Notes under the pieces: model-generated
Seen by the model: the letters and a program-made list of their open reading frames with translations, nothing else
Database searches by the model: none
Told to the model about the DNA's origin: nothing
Made by a program: the position numbers and the translations under genes
In this document: positions 35,080 to 43,811 of the stretch, one piece after another
Layout: each line of letters opens with the position of its first letter
Numbering within the stretch: position 1 is the first letter of the stretch
NCBI RefSeq assembly: GCF_039851965.1
Contig: NZ_CP156675.1
Location: 62,001 to 126,000 of the forward strand
Length of the DNA stretch: 64,000 bases
Direction of reading: 5' to 3'
From: Pseudalkalibacillus hwajinpoensis
GTDB lineage: Bacteria > Bacillota > Bacilli > Bacillales > Guptibacillaceae

Positions 35080-36429
35080 TTGGCACTAGAATCAAAGACC
35101 TTACATAGCACTACATCCTTTAGCCATAGGGAGTATTTAGTGATAGCCCTTCCGCTTATTATATCAGGCATTTCTACACCCATTTTAGGGGCTGTTGATA
35201 CAGCAGTAGTTGGAAGAATTCCTGATCCTGCTTCTATTGGTGGAGTTGCTGTGGGGGCTGTTATCTTTAATACGATGTATTGGCTGCTTGGATTCCTTCG
35301 AGTGAGCACAAGTGGATTTACTGCTCAGGCAGAAGGCGCGAAAAATCAAAATGAAATGATCCTATCCTTACTTAGGCCAATGATTTTAGCTATCTTGTTT
35401 GGTATGTTCTTTATCATTTTAAAAGGCCCCATCTCAACCATTGCCTTATCATTAATTGGAGGAAGTGAAGAGGTATCATCTTTCGCTTCCACCTATTTTT
35501 CTATTAGAATTTGGGGAGCGCCATTTATTCTACTAAGCTATGTCATTATTGGTTGGCTTATTGGGATGGGAAAGGTTCGCTTAGCTTTAGCTACTCAAAT
35601 ATGGATGAATGTTTCAAACATTATTTTGGATCTTGTTTTTGTTTTAGAGTTAGGAATGGGAGTTAAGGGCGTTGCCTATGCTACTCTTATCGCTGAGGTT
35701 AGTGCTGTGGTTTTAGGGACATGGCTTCTGTATTTGACAAATAAAGAGAGAATAGCTCATATTAAGTTATCCATGTTACTAGAAAAAGAACCCATTCTAA
35801 AGATGATGAAAATGAACAGAGATTTATTTCTACGGACTTTATGCTTGCTTACTATGACCATATTGTTTACTTCTATTGGTGCAAGTATGGGCGAAGTGAC
35901 GTTAGCAGCAAATGCCATCTTATTACAAATTCAATATATTATCGCTTATTTATTTGGTGGCTTCGCGAATGCTTCAAGTATCTTGGTTGGTAGAGGTATA
36001 GGTAAATCAAATTTGTTTCTTTATAAGCGTGCGTTTACTCTCTCCGCTCAGTGGGGATTTGCTTCGGCGATACTCTTGAGTTTAAGTGTATTTATTTTTG
36101 GTGAGAGTATAGTCTCCTTATTTACGACAATTACAGAAGTGAAAGCAGTGTCAGAGGATTTCCTAGTGTGGATGCTTGTGTTTCCAATCGTTGGTTTCTG
36201 GGGTTTGCAGCTAGAAGGAATCTTTTCTGGTGCTACTGAAGCGAAATCGATTAGGGATTCCATTGCTTTAGCATTGATTGTCTTTATAATGGCGCTTTGG
36301 TTGTTTATCCCCCTATATCAAAATCATGGATTATGGCTTGCGTTTATCGCATTTAGTTTATCTCGATCCTTATTTTTATCGTTATTTGTTCCAAAATTAA
36401 CTCGTGAAAAATTTATAAGCATCAATTAA
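35080..36429 (+). CDS. MATE-family efflux transporter (DinF-like)
   Basis: The 449-residue protein has about twelve membrane helices. It carries the MATE N-terminal motif PLIISGISTPILGAVDTAVV and the second-half repeat ANAILLQIQYIIAYLFGGFA. MATE pumps export cationic compounds using Na+ or H+ gradients. I take the TTG at 35080, with GTAGGAGGG upstream; the open frame continues to an ATG at 34978, but that part overlaps an ATPase relic in another frame. Substrate unknown. Confidence 0.88.
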   Translation: MALESKTLHSTTSFSHREYLVIALPLIISGISTPILGAVDTAVVGRIPDPASIGGVAVGAVIFNTMYWLLGFLRVSTSGFTAQAEGAKNQNEMILSLLRPMILAILFGMFFIILKGPISTIALSLIGGSEEVSSFASTYFSIRIWGAPFILLSYVIIGWLIGMGKVRLALATQIWMNVSNIILDLVFVLELGMGVKGVAYATLIAEVSAVVLGTWLLYLTNKERIAHIKLSMLLEKEPILKMMKMNRDLFLRTLCLLTMTILFTSIGASMGEVTLAANAILLQIQYIIAYLFGGFANASSILVGRGIGKSNLFLYKRAFTLSAQWGFASAILLSLSVFIFGESIVSLFTTITEVKAVSEDFLVWMLVFPIVGFWGLQLEGIFSGATEAKSIRDSIALALIVFIMALWLFIPLYQNHGLWLAFIAFSLSRSLFLSLFVPKLTREKFISIN

Positions 36430-36504
36430 CTGGGATGCCGCTTTATCCATGGAAGAAGCTTGTTTGCGAGTGAGAGGTATTTTGCTGATATGCAGGTATT
36501 CTTT

Positions 36505-37127
36505 TAGTTCCATGATATAAAGGATAGCTTGAGTTTTCTAAAAGATCATCCTGAAATCACCTTTATAATTTTAGGTCAAGGACTAGGCATTTTAATTAAT
36601 ACAGGTCTATGGAGGGTTGGTTTACCGATTTATCTCGAAGGATACTTGAATGAAAATATCATCACTTTTGGATACATAACTGGTGTGATGGGTGCTACCT
36701 CTTTTATTACCTCAATGGCACTGGGAATTTCAAAAAAATACAATCCTCTGGTAGTTTTTAACGTTGGAATGGGATTGTGGGGATTAGGATTGCTTATGAT
36801 CGGGACACCTCCTACCATGTCGGTCATTTACATAGCTACTACTTTAATCGGAATGGATCAAGCATCAGAAGGTTTATCTCGGGTGGTTATTCTTCAGGAA
36901 AAAGTTCCTGCCAATATTCTTGGTAAAGTGTTTAGTAGTCGTCTTCATTAAATTATGCGAGTGATACGATTTCATTGGGTGCGATAAGCACTATTCTTGG
37001 TCTATTTACAACCGCAATGCTTTTTAGTAGTGGAGGACTCTCATTTTATTGATTGTGCTACTGGGAGCTATCCTAGGAAGGACTCGTAAAAATGGCAAGG
37101 TTAATCTTCAAACAACAAAATCAGGTT
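36505..37127 (+). pseudogene. Decayed MFS transporter, C-terminal half
   Basis: The piece LKDHPEITFIILGQGLGILI, then GYITGVMGATSFITSMALGI and EGLSRVVILQEKVPANILGK is the second six-helix bundle of an MFS permease. The N-terminal half is absent, and a frameshift near 36945 plus an early stop break the end. From 37128 to 37307 nothing else is seen. Confidence 0.75.
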
Positions 37128-37307
37128 GATTGTGAATAGTCTTGGGATAAATAATCATCGCTTCCATTCTCATTCATTCTTGGATGTGATGAAATATAGG
37201 ATATACATATTGGAGGAATAATACCTTACGATTGAAGGTCTGAGTTTCTGGATATCTAAGCTTCATATTTATGGGGCTTTTGCGATTTACACAATTCATA
37301 CAATATA

Positions 37308-37790
37308 TCTTGGTTTCGAGTCTTGAACAATCGGGAGCGATTGTTTAGTAGTGTGTTAATCCTTAGACCCAAAGTGAGCATGTCACTCTCTTTATTTCAA
37401 CTTCTTGTATAATGTATTTTGCGAGAATATCAATTTCTCACTCAGTGCCAAGATATTCATGCAGAAATAGGTCTGACTTATTGATCCTAATAGAATGTAC
37501 AAACAGCAATCCGCCACACTTTAAAGTGTGGCGGATTGTATTATTTATATTTAATCAAGGGGGAAGGAGTTGGGGGAAACTCATTGAGTCATAGATTATC
37601 ATAACAAGCATTATATTCTAAGATTATGGGAGATTTTTGACAATTTAGCATTTATTGACCTAATAAAATGCTTTGTTACAACAAATCTTATTTGAATTGA
37701 TGGGGCACATAGAATAATCAGTTGTGAAAGTAATGCTAATTTAAAATTGTATTAAGCAATCGGGCAGTTATCTGGAAGACTTGGTTGAAA
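37308..37790 (+). repeat. Long palindrome-containing repeat, copy D, with site at left end
   Basis: The left end is the cassette-like site TCTTGGTTTCGAGTCTTG plus AATCGGGAGCGATTG (37308-37340). A region shared with copy E follows (TCACTCTCTTTATTT), then the perfect palindrome at 37507-37538 with stem CAATCCGCCACACTTT. The right end is AAGCAATCGGGCAGTTA and GGAAGACTTGG. This is the most complete copy and may show the real element boundaries. Confidence 0.85.
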
Positions 37791-37918
37791 ATAGAGGTTG
37801 GGCTGACTAGCAAAGAATTATGATTCACAATTTGTTGGTTATATAATTTTTCCTCTTGATCTTTTCTCTAAATGATTGTCCTTTTTCTCTTCAAAAACCC
37901 CCACCAAAAGGAAGGGGG

Positions 37919-38040
37919 TTATAGATTTATCTTTTGGTCATAGGTTTCTTTCAGTCGTTTAATATCCTCTTTAGGCGGTAAACCAAACATACGGGAATAT
38001 TCCCGGCTGAATTGAGATGGACTAAAATTATAAAAAGCCT
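37919..38040 (-). pseudogene. C-terminal relic of an AraC-type regulator
   Basis: On the minus strand the frame FYNFSPSQFSREYSRMFGLP followed by PKEDIKRLKETYDQK is the second HTH of an AraC/XylS regulator and ends at a stop codon. Everything upstream is gone. Confidence 0.75.
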
Positions 38041-38050
38041 AAAAAATAAG

Positions 38051-38096
38051 GGAGAATACATATTATTAATGACTAATATGTATTCTCCTTTTTATT
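38051..38096. terminator. Bidirectional terminator
   Basis: A 15-bp perfect stem (38051-38065 with 38074-38088) is followed by a T-run on the plus strand and T-rich DNA on the minus strand, 3' of the MocR-type gene. Confidence 0.85.
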
Positions 38097-38100
38097 CCAT

Positions 38101-38139
38101 TAAAGCGCCCGATTGCCGAAGAACGTCCTTCTAAAAAGA
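38101..38139 (-). repeat. Cassette-like 3' site, minus orientation
   Basis: On the minus strand this reads AAGGACGTTCTTCGGCAATC then GGGCGCTTTA, the right-half motif in full. It begins 5-40 nt after the stop of the minus-strand MocR gene, so it again lies 3' of a gene and in its orientation. Confidence 0.55.
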
Positions 38140-38143
38140 TTTT

Positions 38144-39523
38144 TTATAACCATGCTTTTCTTAAAAAATTTACACCAAGTTCGATTTCATCATAAGAAAG
38201 ACCACTAAACCCTAGTTTAATCATTGGCCTATCCGGATGGTTTTTTATGAAATAGATCGAAGTTGGCCGCACTTTAACACCATAAAGGAAAGCCCGCTCG
38301 ATTAGCCATTCTTCTGAATGCCCTAGATATACCTTAATTAAAACGTACAAACCGGACTGTTCGCCAATAATGGATATATTTTGCCCAAAGTGTTTTTTTA
38401 ATAATGAAACGAGGTATTTCATTTTTCGTTTATAAACAAGGCGCATTCGCTTAATGTGCCGATTCCATTCCCCGTTTTCCATAAATTTAGCCATTGTAAT
38501 TTGGCTAAAAAGTGAAGTTGAGCTTTCAAAGTTCAGGAACTGATTTTTATAACGGTTTAAAAGCTGCTGTGGTAACACCATATAGCTTAAACGTAGTCCC
38601 GGAAGAAAAGCCTTTGAGAAATTTCCCAGATAAATGACTCTTGTTGAATCAATAGAAGCGAGTGCTGGAAACGGGCGTTGCGTATATCGGAACTCACTAT
38701 CATAATCGTCTTCAATAATGTATCCCTGTACCTTGTTTGCCCATTGAATGAGCGTTTGTCGTTGTTGAATGGACATGCTTACACCGTACGGACTGTGATG
38801 AGAAGGTGTTACATAGATTAAAGCTGAATCCATTTGTTTAAGTTGCGAAAGATCTGCACCTGTTGCATATACCGGCAAATATTCAAGCAAAAAGTGATGG
38901 AATTGAAAAGCTTCCCTGGCACCATCGAACCCTGGATCTTCTACGAGAATACCTGAATAATCTTCCTGTAGTATATGGCCTAGATTGATAAGCATTTGTT
39001 GTGTACTGCTACCGATGAAAATGGCATCTGCATCTGTTCTTACCCCACGTGATTGGAGTAAGTATGCGGCAATTTGTTCGCGCAGACTCACCTCTCCAAA
39101 AGGTTCCCCATACCGAAAGCTCTCAGGTAACGTTAAGACCTGATTCGCTATTCGCCTCCATATTTTTAAGGGGAAATGGGATTGATCAACAGCATCTGTC
39201 CGAAAATCGACACGAACGGACGCTTCCTTTCCCACCCTCTTTTTGTTAAAGGGAATTGGTGGTTCCTGGTATAAAGATGGCTCTAATTGATTGACAAAAT
39301 AACCTTTTCTCCCTTCCCCGCGAATATAACCCTCTGCTACAAGCTGATTATATGCTGTTAGGGTTGTATTACGGCTTACTTGGAGAGAATCAGCAAGTTG
39401 CCGAATGGAGGGTAGTTGTTCATCAGCTTTCACATTGCCTCGTTCAATAAATGATTTAAACTGCTCGTAGATTTGTTTGTATTTGGGAGAGCTTTCGTTT
39501 AAGGCAAAAAGATAATTTTTCAT
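38144..39523 (-). CDS. MocR/PdxR-family regulator (GntR HTH fused to aminotransferase fold)
   Basis: The 459-residue protein has an N-terminal GntR winged HTH (LPSIRQLADSLQVSRNTTLT, about residues 40-60). A PLP-dependent aminotransferase class I domain follows, with the lysine in NFSKAFLPGLRLSYM. MocR regulators sense PLP-linked metabolites and control vitamin B6, GABA or taurine genes. The start is ATG at 39523 (AGGAG 9 nt upstream). It is divergent from the intact PaiB gene, the probable target together with itself. The 128-bp spacer would hold its operators. Confidence 0.92.
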   Translation of the reverse strand: MKNYLFALNESSPKYKQIYEQFKSFIERGNVKADEQLPSIRQLADSLQVSRNTTLTAYNQLVAEGYIRGEGRKGYFVNQLEPSLYQEPPIPFNKKRVGKEASVRVDFRTDAVDQSHFPLKIWRRIANQVLTLPESFRYGEPFGEVSLREQIAAYLLQSRGVRTDADAIFIGSSTQQMLINLGHILQEDYSGILVEDPGFDGAREAFQFHHFLLEYLPVYATGADLSQLKQMDSALIYVTPSHHSPYGVSMSIQQRQTLIQWANKVQGYIIEDDYDSEFRYTQRPFPALASIDSTRVIYLGNFSKAFLPGLRLSYMVLPQQLLNRYKNQFLNFESSTSLFSQITMAKFMENGEWNRHIKRMRLVYKRKMKYLVSLLKKHFGQNISIIGEQSGLYVLIKVYLGHSEEWLIERAFLYGVKVRPTSIYFIKNHPDRPMIKLGFSGLSYDEIELGVNFLRKAWL

Positions 39524-39651
39524 ATACAATTTCTCCTGACATGCTTATTTATTTTAAATTGTATCTTTTTAAATGTCAGTTTATATCATAATATATTTTA
39601 TATGAGCGATAAAATATTTTCAAACACAAAATTAGATGAGGAGTGATGATG

Positions 39652-40266
39652 ATGTATATTCCAAAGCACTTTGAAATCAAAGATGAAGAAGTGATTAATG
39701 AGATTATTGAGGAAAACAGCTTCGCTACTCTATTTTCCCAACATCAGGGTCATCCGTATGCGACCCACCTTCCTTTGATTTTAGATAAAGAAAAAAGATA
39801 TTTGTACGGCCACTTTGCAAAACCGAATAAGCAGTGGAAAGATATAGAGGGACAGGAGGTACTTGCCATTTTTCAGGGACCGCATTGTTATATCTCGTCT
39901 TCTTGGTATGAAACAAATAAAGCTGTTCCGACATGGAATTATGTAGCTGCTCATATACACGGAAAGGTTGAGATCATAGAGGGGGAAGAAATGATGGATT
40001 CCCTTCATCAAATGGTGTTGAAATATGAAGATCCAAATAGTTCATATCAATGGGACCAACTGGATGCTCATTTTTTAGAAGGGCAGGCAAAAGGCATTGT
40101 TGGATTCAAAATCAAGATCGATAAAATCGAAGGAACGGCAAAGTTGAGTCAAAATCATTCCGCTGAGCGATTAAAGCTTGTTATTTCACAACTTGAACAA
40201 TCTACAAGTGAGGATGAAAGGGAAATTGCATCTCATATGAAAACAATTCTTAGAAAGAAAGCTTAA
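39652..40266 (+). CDS. paiB: PaiB-family FMN-binding protein
   Basis: The 204-residue protein begins MYIPKHFEIKDEEVINEIIE. It contains HPYATHLPLILD, GPHCYISSSWYETNKAVPTW and the end GIVGFKIKIDKIEGTAKLSQ, all PaiB/split-barrel FMN-binding signatures. In B. subtilis PaiB acts with PaiA in repression of degradative enzymes; here no PaiA is adjacent. Several ATGs in a row precede it, and I choose 39652 because GGAG is then 8 nt upstream. It is probably controlled by the divergent MocR regulator. Confidence 0.9.
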   Translation: MYIPKHFEIKDEEVINEIIEENSFATLFSQHQGHPYATHLPLILDKEKRYLYGHFAKPNKQWKDIEGQEVLAIFQGPHCYISSSWYETNKAVPTWNYVAAHIHGKVEIIEGEEMMDSLHQMVLKYEDPNSSYQWDQLDAHFLEGQAKGIVGFKIKIDKIEGTAKLSQNHSAERLKLVISQLEQSTSEDEREIASHMKTILRKKA

Positions 40267-40378
40267 AGGTATAAATGTACTCTTTGGTGAACAAAACTTA
40301 TTAAAATATCTCAATTGAAGCAAACAAGGATTCATGATAACACATCATGACAATAATCTTTGAAAGCGAGGAATATGT

Positions 40379-40627
40379 ATGCGTTTTGAAACAAAAGCCA
40401 TTCACTCCGGGCGTTCGATTGACAAATCAACGAGCTCGGTCACCATGCCAATCCATCTCTCTACGACATTCGAACGAGCTCAAGATGGATCTTATCAAAA
40501 TGAATTCGTATATAGCCGTGAAAATAATCCCAATCGCCGGGAAAAAGCTTTACGCTTTGTACTATCCAGTAAACGGGCGTACCGAAGTGTCATTTCGGGT
40601 GAGGCATGTGCTAATACCCTATACTAG
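40379..40627 (+). pseudogene. Truncated Cys/Met-metabolism PLP enzyme (N-terminal relic)
   Basis: The frame MRFETKAIHSGRSIDKSTSS then TMPIHLSTTFERAQDG is the exact start of cystathionine gamma-synthase/methionine gamma-lyase-type enzymes. About residue 55 onward it degenerates and stops at residue 82 of the usual 380-390. It lacks the PLP lysine. Confidence 0.8.
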
Positions 40628-40654
40628 CGCGTGGATACAACGAAAATTGAATAT

Positions 40655-41399
40655 TTTAGCAAGAGAGCGAAATCGTTACATAAACTGGATGTGCGTTGCC
40701 ACTGTTTTTACATCGTTTATCCTTTTAATCGTAATATCACCTAAAACAATGGCAGTAACAGAAGATACATACCAAATGTTAGCTACACGAAAATGAAAAG
40801 ATTTTATGTTTACACCCACTACTGTCTTATTTATTGGTGGGAGCATAGTTCTTCACCTATTGTTATTTCAAGGATATAAAGTAGGGGACTTATCCATTGT
40901 GTACCCTGTTTCGAGAGGATTTGCACCAATGGTTCCAACTATACTAGCTATTTACATATTTAACGAAAGCCATACAGCTATCGCTCTTATGGGATTTTGA
41001 TCGGCCTAACAATTGCTAGTTATACTCTTCTAGATAAAGCAGCAGTGAGCTTGGTTTTTATTTCTCCAATTATTTTAGATTATTTTAATACTGTGGGTCG
41101 TCTAGCCTTTTTAACACCTACAGTACTTTGGAATTGGAAAGGTGTTAAAGAACAATGGATGGTAAATAAAAAAGAAGTATTTGGCGTCGCAGTGTTGAAT
41201 TCGTTAGGATATATTCTTGTGTGTTAACTGCTTTGCAATTTACACCTGTGAGTTATGTTGCTCCTTTAAGAGAGAATAGTATTTTATTTGGTACGCTTAT
41301 TGGAGTGGAATGGTTAGCGGAAGAATTTGGTTATCAGAGAGTGATTTCGTCTGTAATCATTCTAGCAGGGGTAATGATTATCGCTTTTACTACTTTATG
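40655..41399 (+). pseudogene. Decayed DMT/EamA transporter
   Basis: Pieces in three frames read NWMCVATVFTSFILLIV, VLHLLLFQGYKVGDLSIVYP, LIGLTIASYTLLDKAAVS and YVAPLRENSILFGTLIGVEW, in correct order for a full-length drug/metabolite transporter. Stops or frameshifts at about 40793, 40998 and 41226 inactivate it. The damage looks recent because all parts remain recognisable. Confidence 0.85.
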
Positions 41400-41423
41400 A
41401 CTTGAGGTAATAAATCCTAATTA

Positions 41424-41455
41424 TCTTGAAGTCAAGTCTTCATGAATAGGGGTCG
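41424..41455 (+). repeat. Cassette-like 3' site
   Basis: TCTTGAAGTCAAGTCTTC with right part ATAGGGGTCGATC lies 25 nt after the DMT pseudogene stop, in its orientation. Confidence 0.6.
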
Positions 41456-41466
41456 ATCGTATTATA

Positions 41467-41503
41467 AGGTTAATCAGAATTTATCTGATTGACCTATTTT
41501 TTA
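41467..41503 (+). terminator. Rho-independent terminator
   Basis: AGGTTAATCAGA (41467-41478) pairs with TCTGATTGACCT (41484-41495), followed by six T residues. Confidence 0.85.
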
Positions 41504-41821
41504 TGGGTTATATTTTAGTTGTAGCCGGGGTAGAACGTAAGGGCCATGGGACATTCATTTGATCTCTTGGGTAAAACTGTTCAACCCCTGCTTGTTCAAA
41601 CATGTGTGAGGCTGGTTGGGACATTATATTCTAATGATCTCGTATAACAAGCGAATGCATGAAAGGGCAAGTGTAAAAGGGGCACCGGCATAATATCAAG
41701 GAGAGGAAGTGAGGCTAATTGAATCCAGTCTTAGGTCTGGAAATTTAATCAGGTGGTTCCTAAATATTTTTCCTGTTTTTGAGAATATTATGCTTGATGC
41801 ATTAAAATAGGAGGTTGTTTA
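41504..41821. other. Intergenic region upstream of DUF3231 gene
   Basis: No gene was recognised. The GC content is mildly raised around 41520-41700. The last 60 nt are AT-rich and include AGGAGG before the DUF3231 start, so a promoter probably lies at about 41740-41790. Confidence 0.35.
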
Positions 41822-42829
41822 ATGGAAAGTAATCACAATCATATTAAATTGACGTCTAGTGAAGTTGCAAAATTATGGGGTTCCTATCTGAGCGATTCAT
41901 TAGGCATCTGTACGATTTCGTATTTTTTAAAAGATGTAGAAGATCCTGATATTCGCGAAGTGTTAGAGTATGCCTCAGATTTATCCAAAAGACATATTGA
42001 GATAATAACTGATATTTTTAAGGAGGAAAAATTCCCTATACCTGTGGGATTTATTGATCAAGATGTGAATTTAAATGCTGCAAGACTTTTTTCCGATTCG
42101 TTGATGCTTTATTATATTCAAAATATGGGTATGATGGGGATTAACAGTTATAGCGTAGCTTTACCTAGTACGGCTCGGAAGGATATTCGAGAATTTTATA
42201 CAAATTGTATGCAATCATCAATGGAGCTTTTTAATCGAGCAAGTAATGTGTTGCAGGAAAAGGGCCTTTTTATTCGTGCACCTCATCTTCCTTATCCAGC
42301 TCAAGTGGAGTTTGTTCATAAGCAGCATTTCTTGGCTGGATGGCTAGGGAAACAAAGACCACTCACAACGACTGAAGTCTGTTTTTTATTTGAAAATTTG
42401 TACCGTAATTCGCTTGGAAGTGCTTTGCTAACAGGATTTTCTCAAGTGGCACAGTCGAATGAAGTTCGTGTTTATATGGCGCGTGGAGCAGAGATAGCGA
42501 AGCATCATAGTGCTGTATTTAGTAAGTTTTTAAGTGAAAGTAATATTCCCACTCCAATGAGTTGGGATCTATCACCGTTAGCGTCAAAAGAACCTATCTT
42601 TAGCGATAAATTATTAATGTTTCATACCACAGCATTAAACAATGCAGGATTAGGTTACTATGGGGCAAGTATGGGTGGAACACCTAGAAAAGATGTGTTT
42701 GGAGCTTATGCCCGGTTAATGGTGGAAGTCGGGGAGTTTGCAGCAGATGGGGCAAATATTATGATTGATAATGCTTGGTTAGAGAAACCGCCTTCAGCAC
42801 CTGATCGAAAAGATTTGGCAATGGGTTAA
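41822..42829 (+). CDS. DUF3231 family protein
   Basis: The 335-residue protein starts MESNHNHIKLTSSEVAKLWG and consists of two similar helical halves (about 1-165 and 170-335), each opening with an LTSSE or LTTTE stretch. This is the DUF3231 architecture, a ferritin-like helical family found in spore formers, with unknown biochemical role. Conserved His in SKRHIEII and AKHHSAVFSKF could bind metal. It is followed 6 nt later by a small membrane protein gene. Confidence 0.85.
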   Translation: MESNHNHIKLTSSEVAKLWGSYLSDSLGICTISYFLKDVEDPDIREVLEYASDLSKRHIEIITDIFKEEKFPIPVGFIDQDVNLNAARLFSDSLMLYYIQNMGMMGINSYSVALPSTARKDIREFYTNCMQSSMELFNRASNVLQEKGLFIRAPHLPYPAQVEFVHKQHFLAGWLGKQRPLTTTEVCFLFENLYRNSLGSALLTGFSQVAQSNEVRVYMARGAEIAKHHSAVFSKFLSESNIPTPMSWDLSPLASKEPIFSDKLLMFHTTALNNAGLGYYGASMGGTPRKDVFGAYARLMVEVGEFAADGANIMIDNAWLEKPPSAPDRKDLAMG

Positions 42830-42835
42830 ACTAAT

Positions 42836-43303
42836 GTGGCTAACCCAAAAGAAAAATTATTATGGAGTATTGCTCTTCCAGGCTTTGGTCAATTTTTAAA
42901 CGGAAAATTGATAAAAGGTATTGTCTTCTTATTCTTAGAATTTTTGATTAATGTTCAGGCGAACTTCAATGAAGTGATTATCTCAAGTTTTCAAGGGGAC
43001 ATTGAAAAAGCGATTGGACAAGCTGATTATCAATGGTTAATGTTTTATCCTTGTGTGTATTTTTTTGCAATGTGGGATGCCTTGAAAGATGCAGGTGGGG
43101 GTAAAGAAAAACATTCTTTTCTTCCTTTTGCGTTTGCTGCTTATTTTGTAACTGTTGGCTGTATTTACTCTTCAAACTTTCGGCTATTTGGCATTTTATT
43201 AGGACCTGTTTGGCTACCAATGTTGTCTGCAATACCAGGCCTAGCTGTGGGAGTTATAATGGGGAAAATAATAAGAAAAACGACTGGCGTTTGTGGGAAA
43301 TGA
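42836..43303 (+). CDS. Multi-pass membrane protein (155 aa), TM2-like start
   Basis: The protein begins with GTG, and the region LPGFGQFLNGKLIKGIVFL near residues 14-32 resembles the GxGQ-N motif of TM2-type small membrane proteins. Four hydrophobic helices are predicted. The ribosome site is weak, and translation may be coupled to the DUF3231 gene ending 6 nt upstream. Function unknown. Confidence 0.7.
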   Translation: MANPKEKLLWSIALPGFGQFLNGKLIKGIVFLFLEFLINVQANFNEVIISSFQGDIEKAIGQADYQWLMFYPCVYFFAMWDALKDAGGGKEKHSFLPFAFAAYFVTVGCIYSSNFRLFGILLGPVWLPMLSAIPGLAVGVIMGKIIRKTTGVCGK

Positions 43304-43384
43304 GTATTTTAGAGAATGAATGGTCTGAAAGAAAAAAAGATTAGAGAATACGAAAACAAACCGTTGTGCAAATCATTCTTGTTA

Positions 43385-43530
43385 TCTTGATTTCAAGTCT
43401 TCCAGATAATCGGAGCGTTTCTGGAGTAACTAAAAAAGTCCAATTTCTCAATTTTAATACTGAGAAATTGGGCTTTTTAATATTGTAATTTCCTTAACGT
43501 TGTAAATCCGCATTTTCCTGACGCTACCCC
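43385..43530 (+). repeat. Cassette-like site plus hairpin repeat, copy 1
   Basis: The site TTGATTTCAAGTCTTCCAG with TCGGAGCGTTT (43385-43420) is followed by a hairpin (43433-43450 with 43461-43478) that works as a terminator. A conserved tail (TTTCCTTAACGTTGTAAATC) follows. The same site-hairpin-tail unit occurs at 58186-58330. Confidence 0.75.
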
Positions 43531-43622
43531 AATGCATTCTTGTAGTTACTAGACTTTTGAAATTCGAAAATGATAAATAAATTCAATTGTTAATATCATG
43601 GAATTACCATAATTGATTTTCA

Positions 43623-43703
43623 TGTCAACCGATTGACACATGAAAGCGCTTACTATATATTGGTTTGTAATAAGTTGCTTTTTTAAATGTCAACCGGTTG
43701 ACT
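43623..43703 (+). promoter_or_regulatory. Promoter with two LacI operators and cre site, secreted fructanase gene
   Basis: TTGACA (43633-43638), 17 nt, and TATATT (43656-43661) form the promoter. Operator 1 (TGTCAACCGATTGACA, 43623-43638) overlaps the -35 box. A cre-like TGAAAGCGCTTACT (43641-43654) lies in the spacer, and operator 2 (TGTCAACCGGTTGACT, 43688-43703) lies downstream. The layout is that of the two other locus promoters. Confidence 0.82.
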
Positions 43704-43811
43704 TGTAGTGGTGGAACTACTTTGTCTGAACGAAGAAAGGTAGGGGAAAGAAGGTGATTTGAGGTAAAGCAAGAGGAGCAACCAAATTAAATATGAAAAG
43801 GAGTTTTGTTT

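Noticed and set aside
37412..37594. Open frame of 60 codons across repeat copy D
   Set aside because: Same artefact: the frame follows the palindrome and has no ribosome site.
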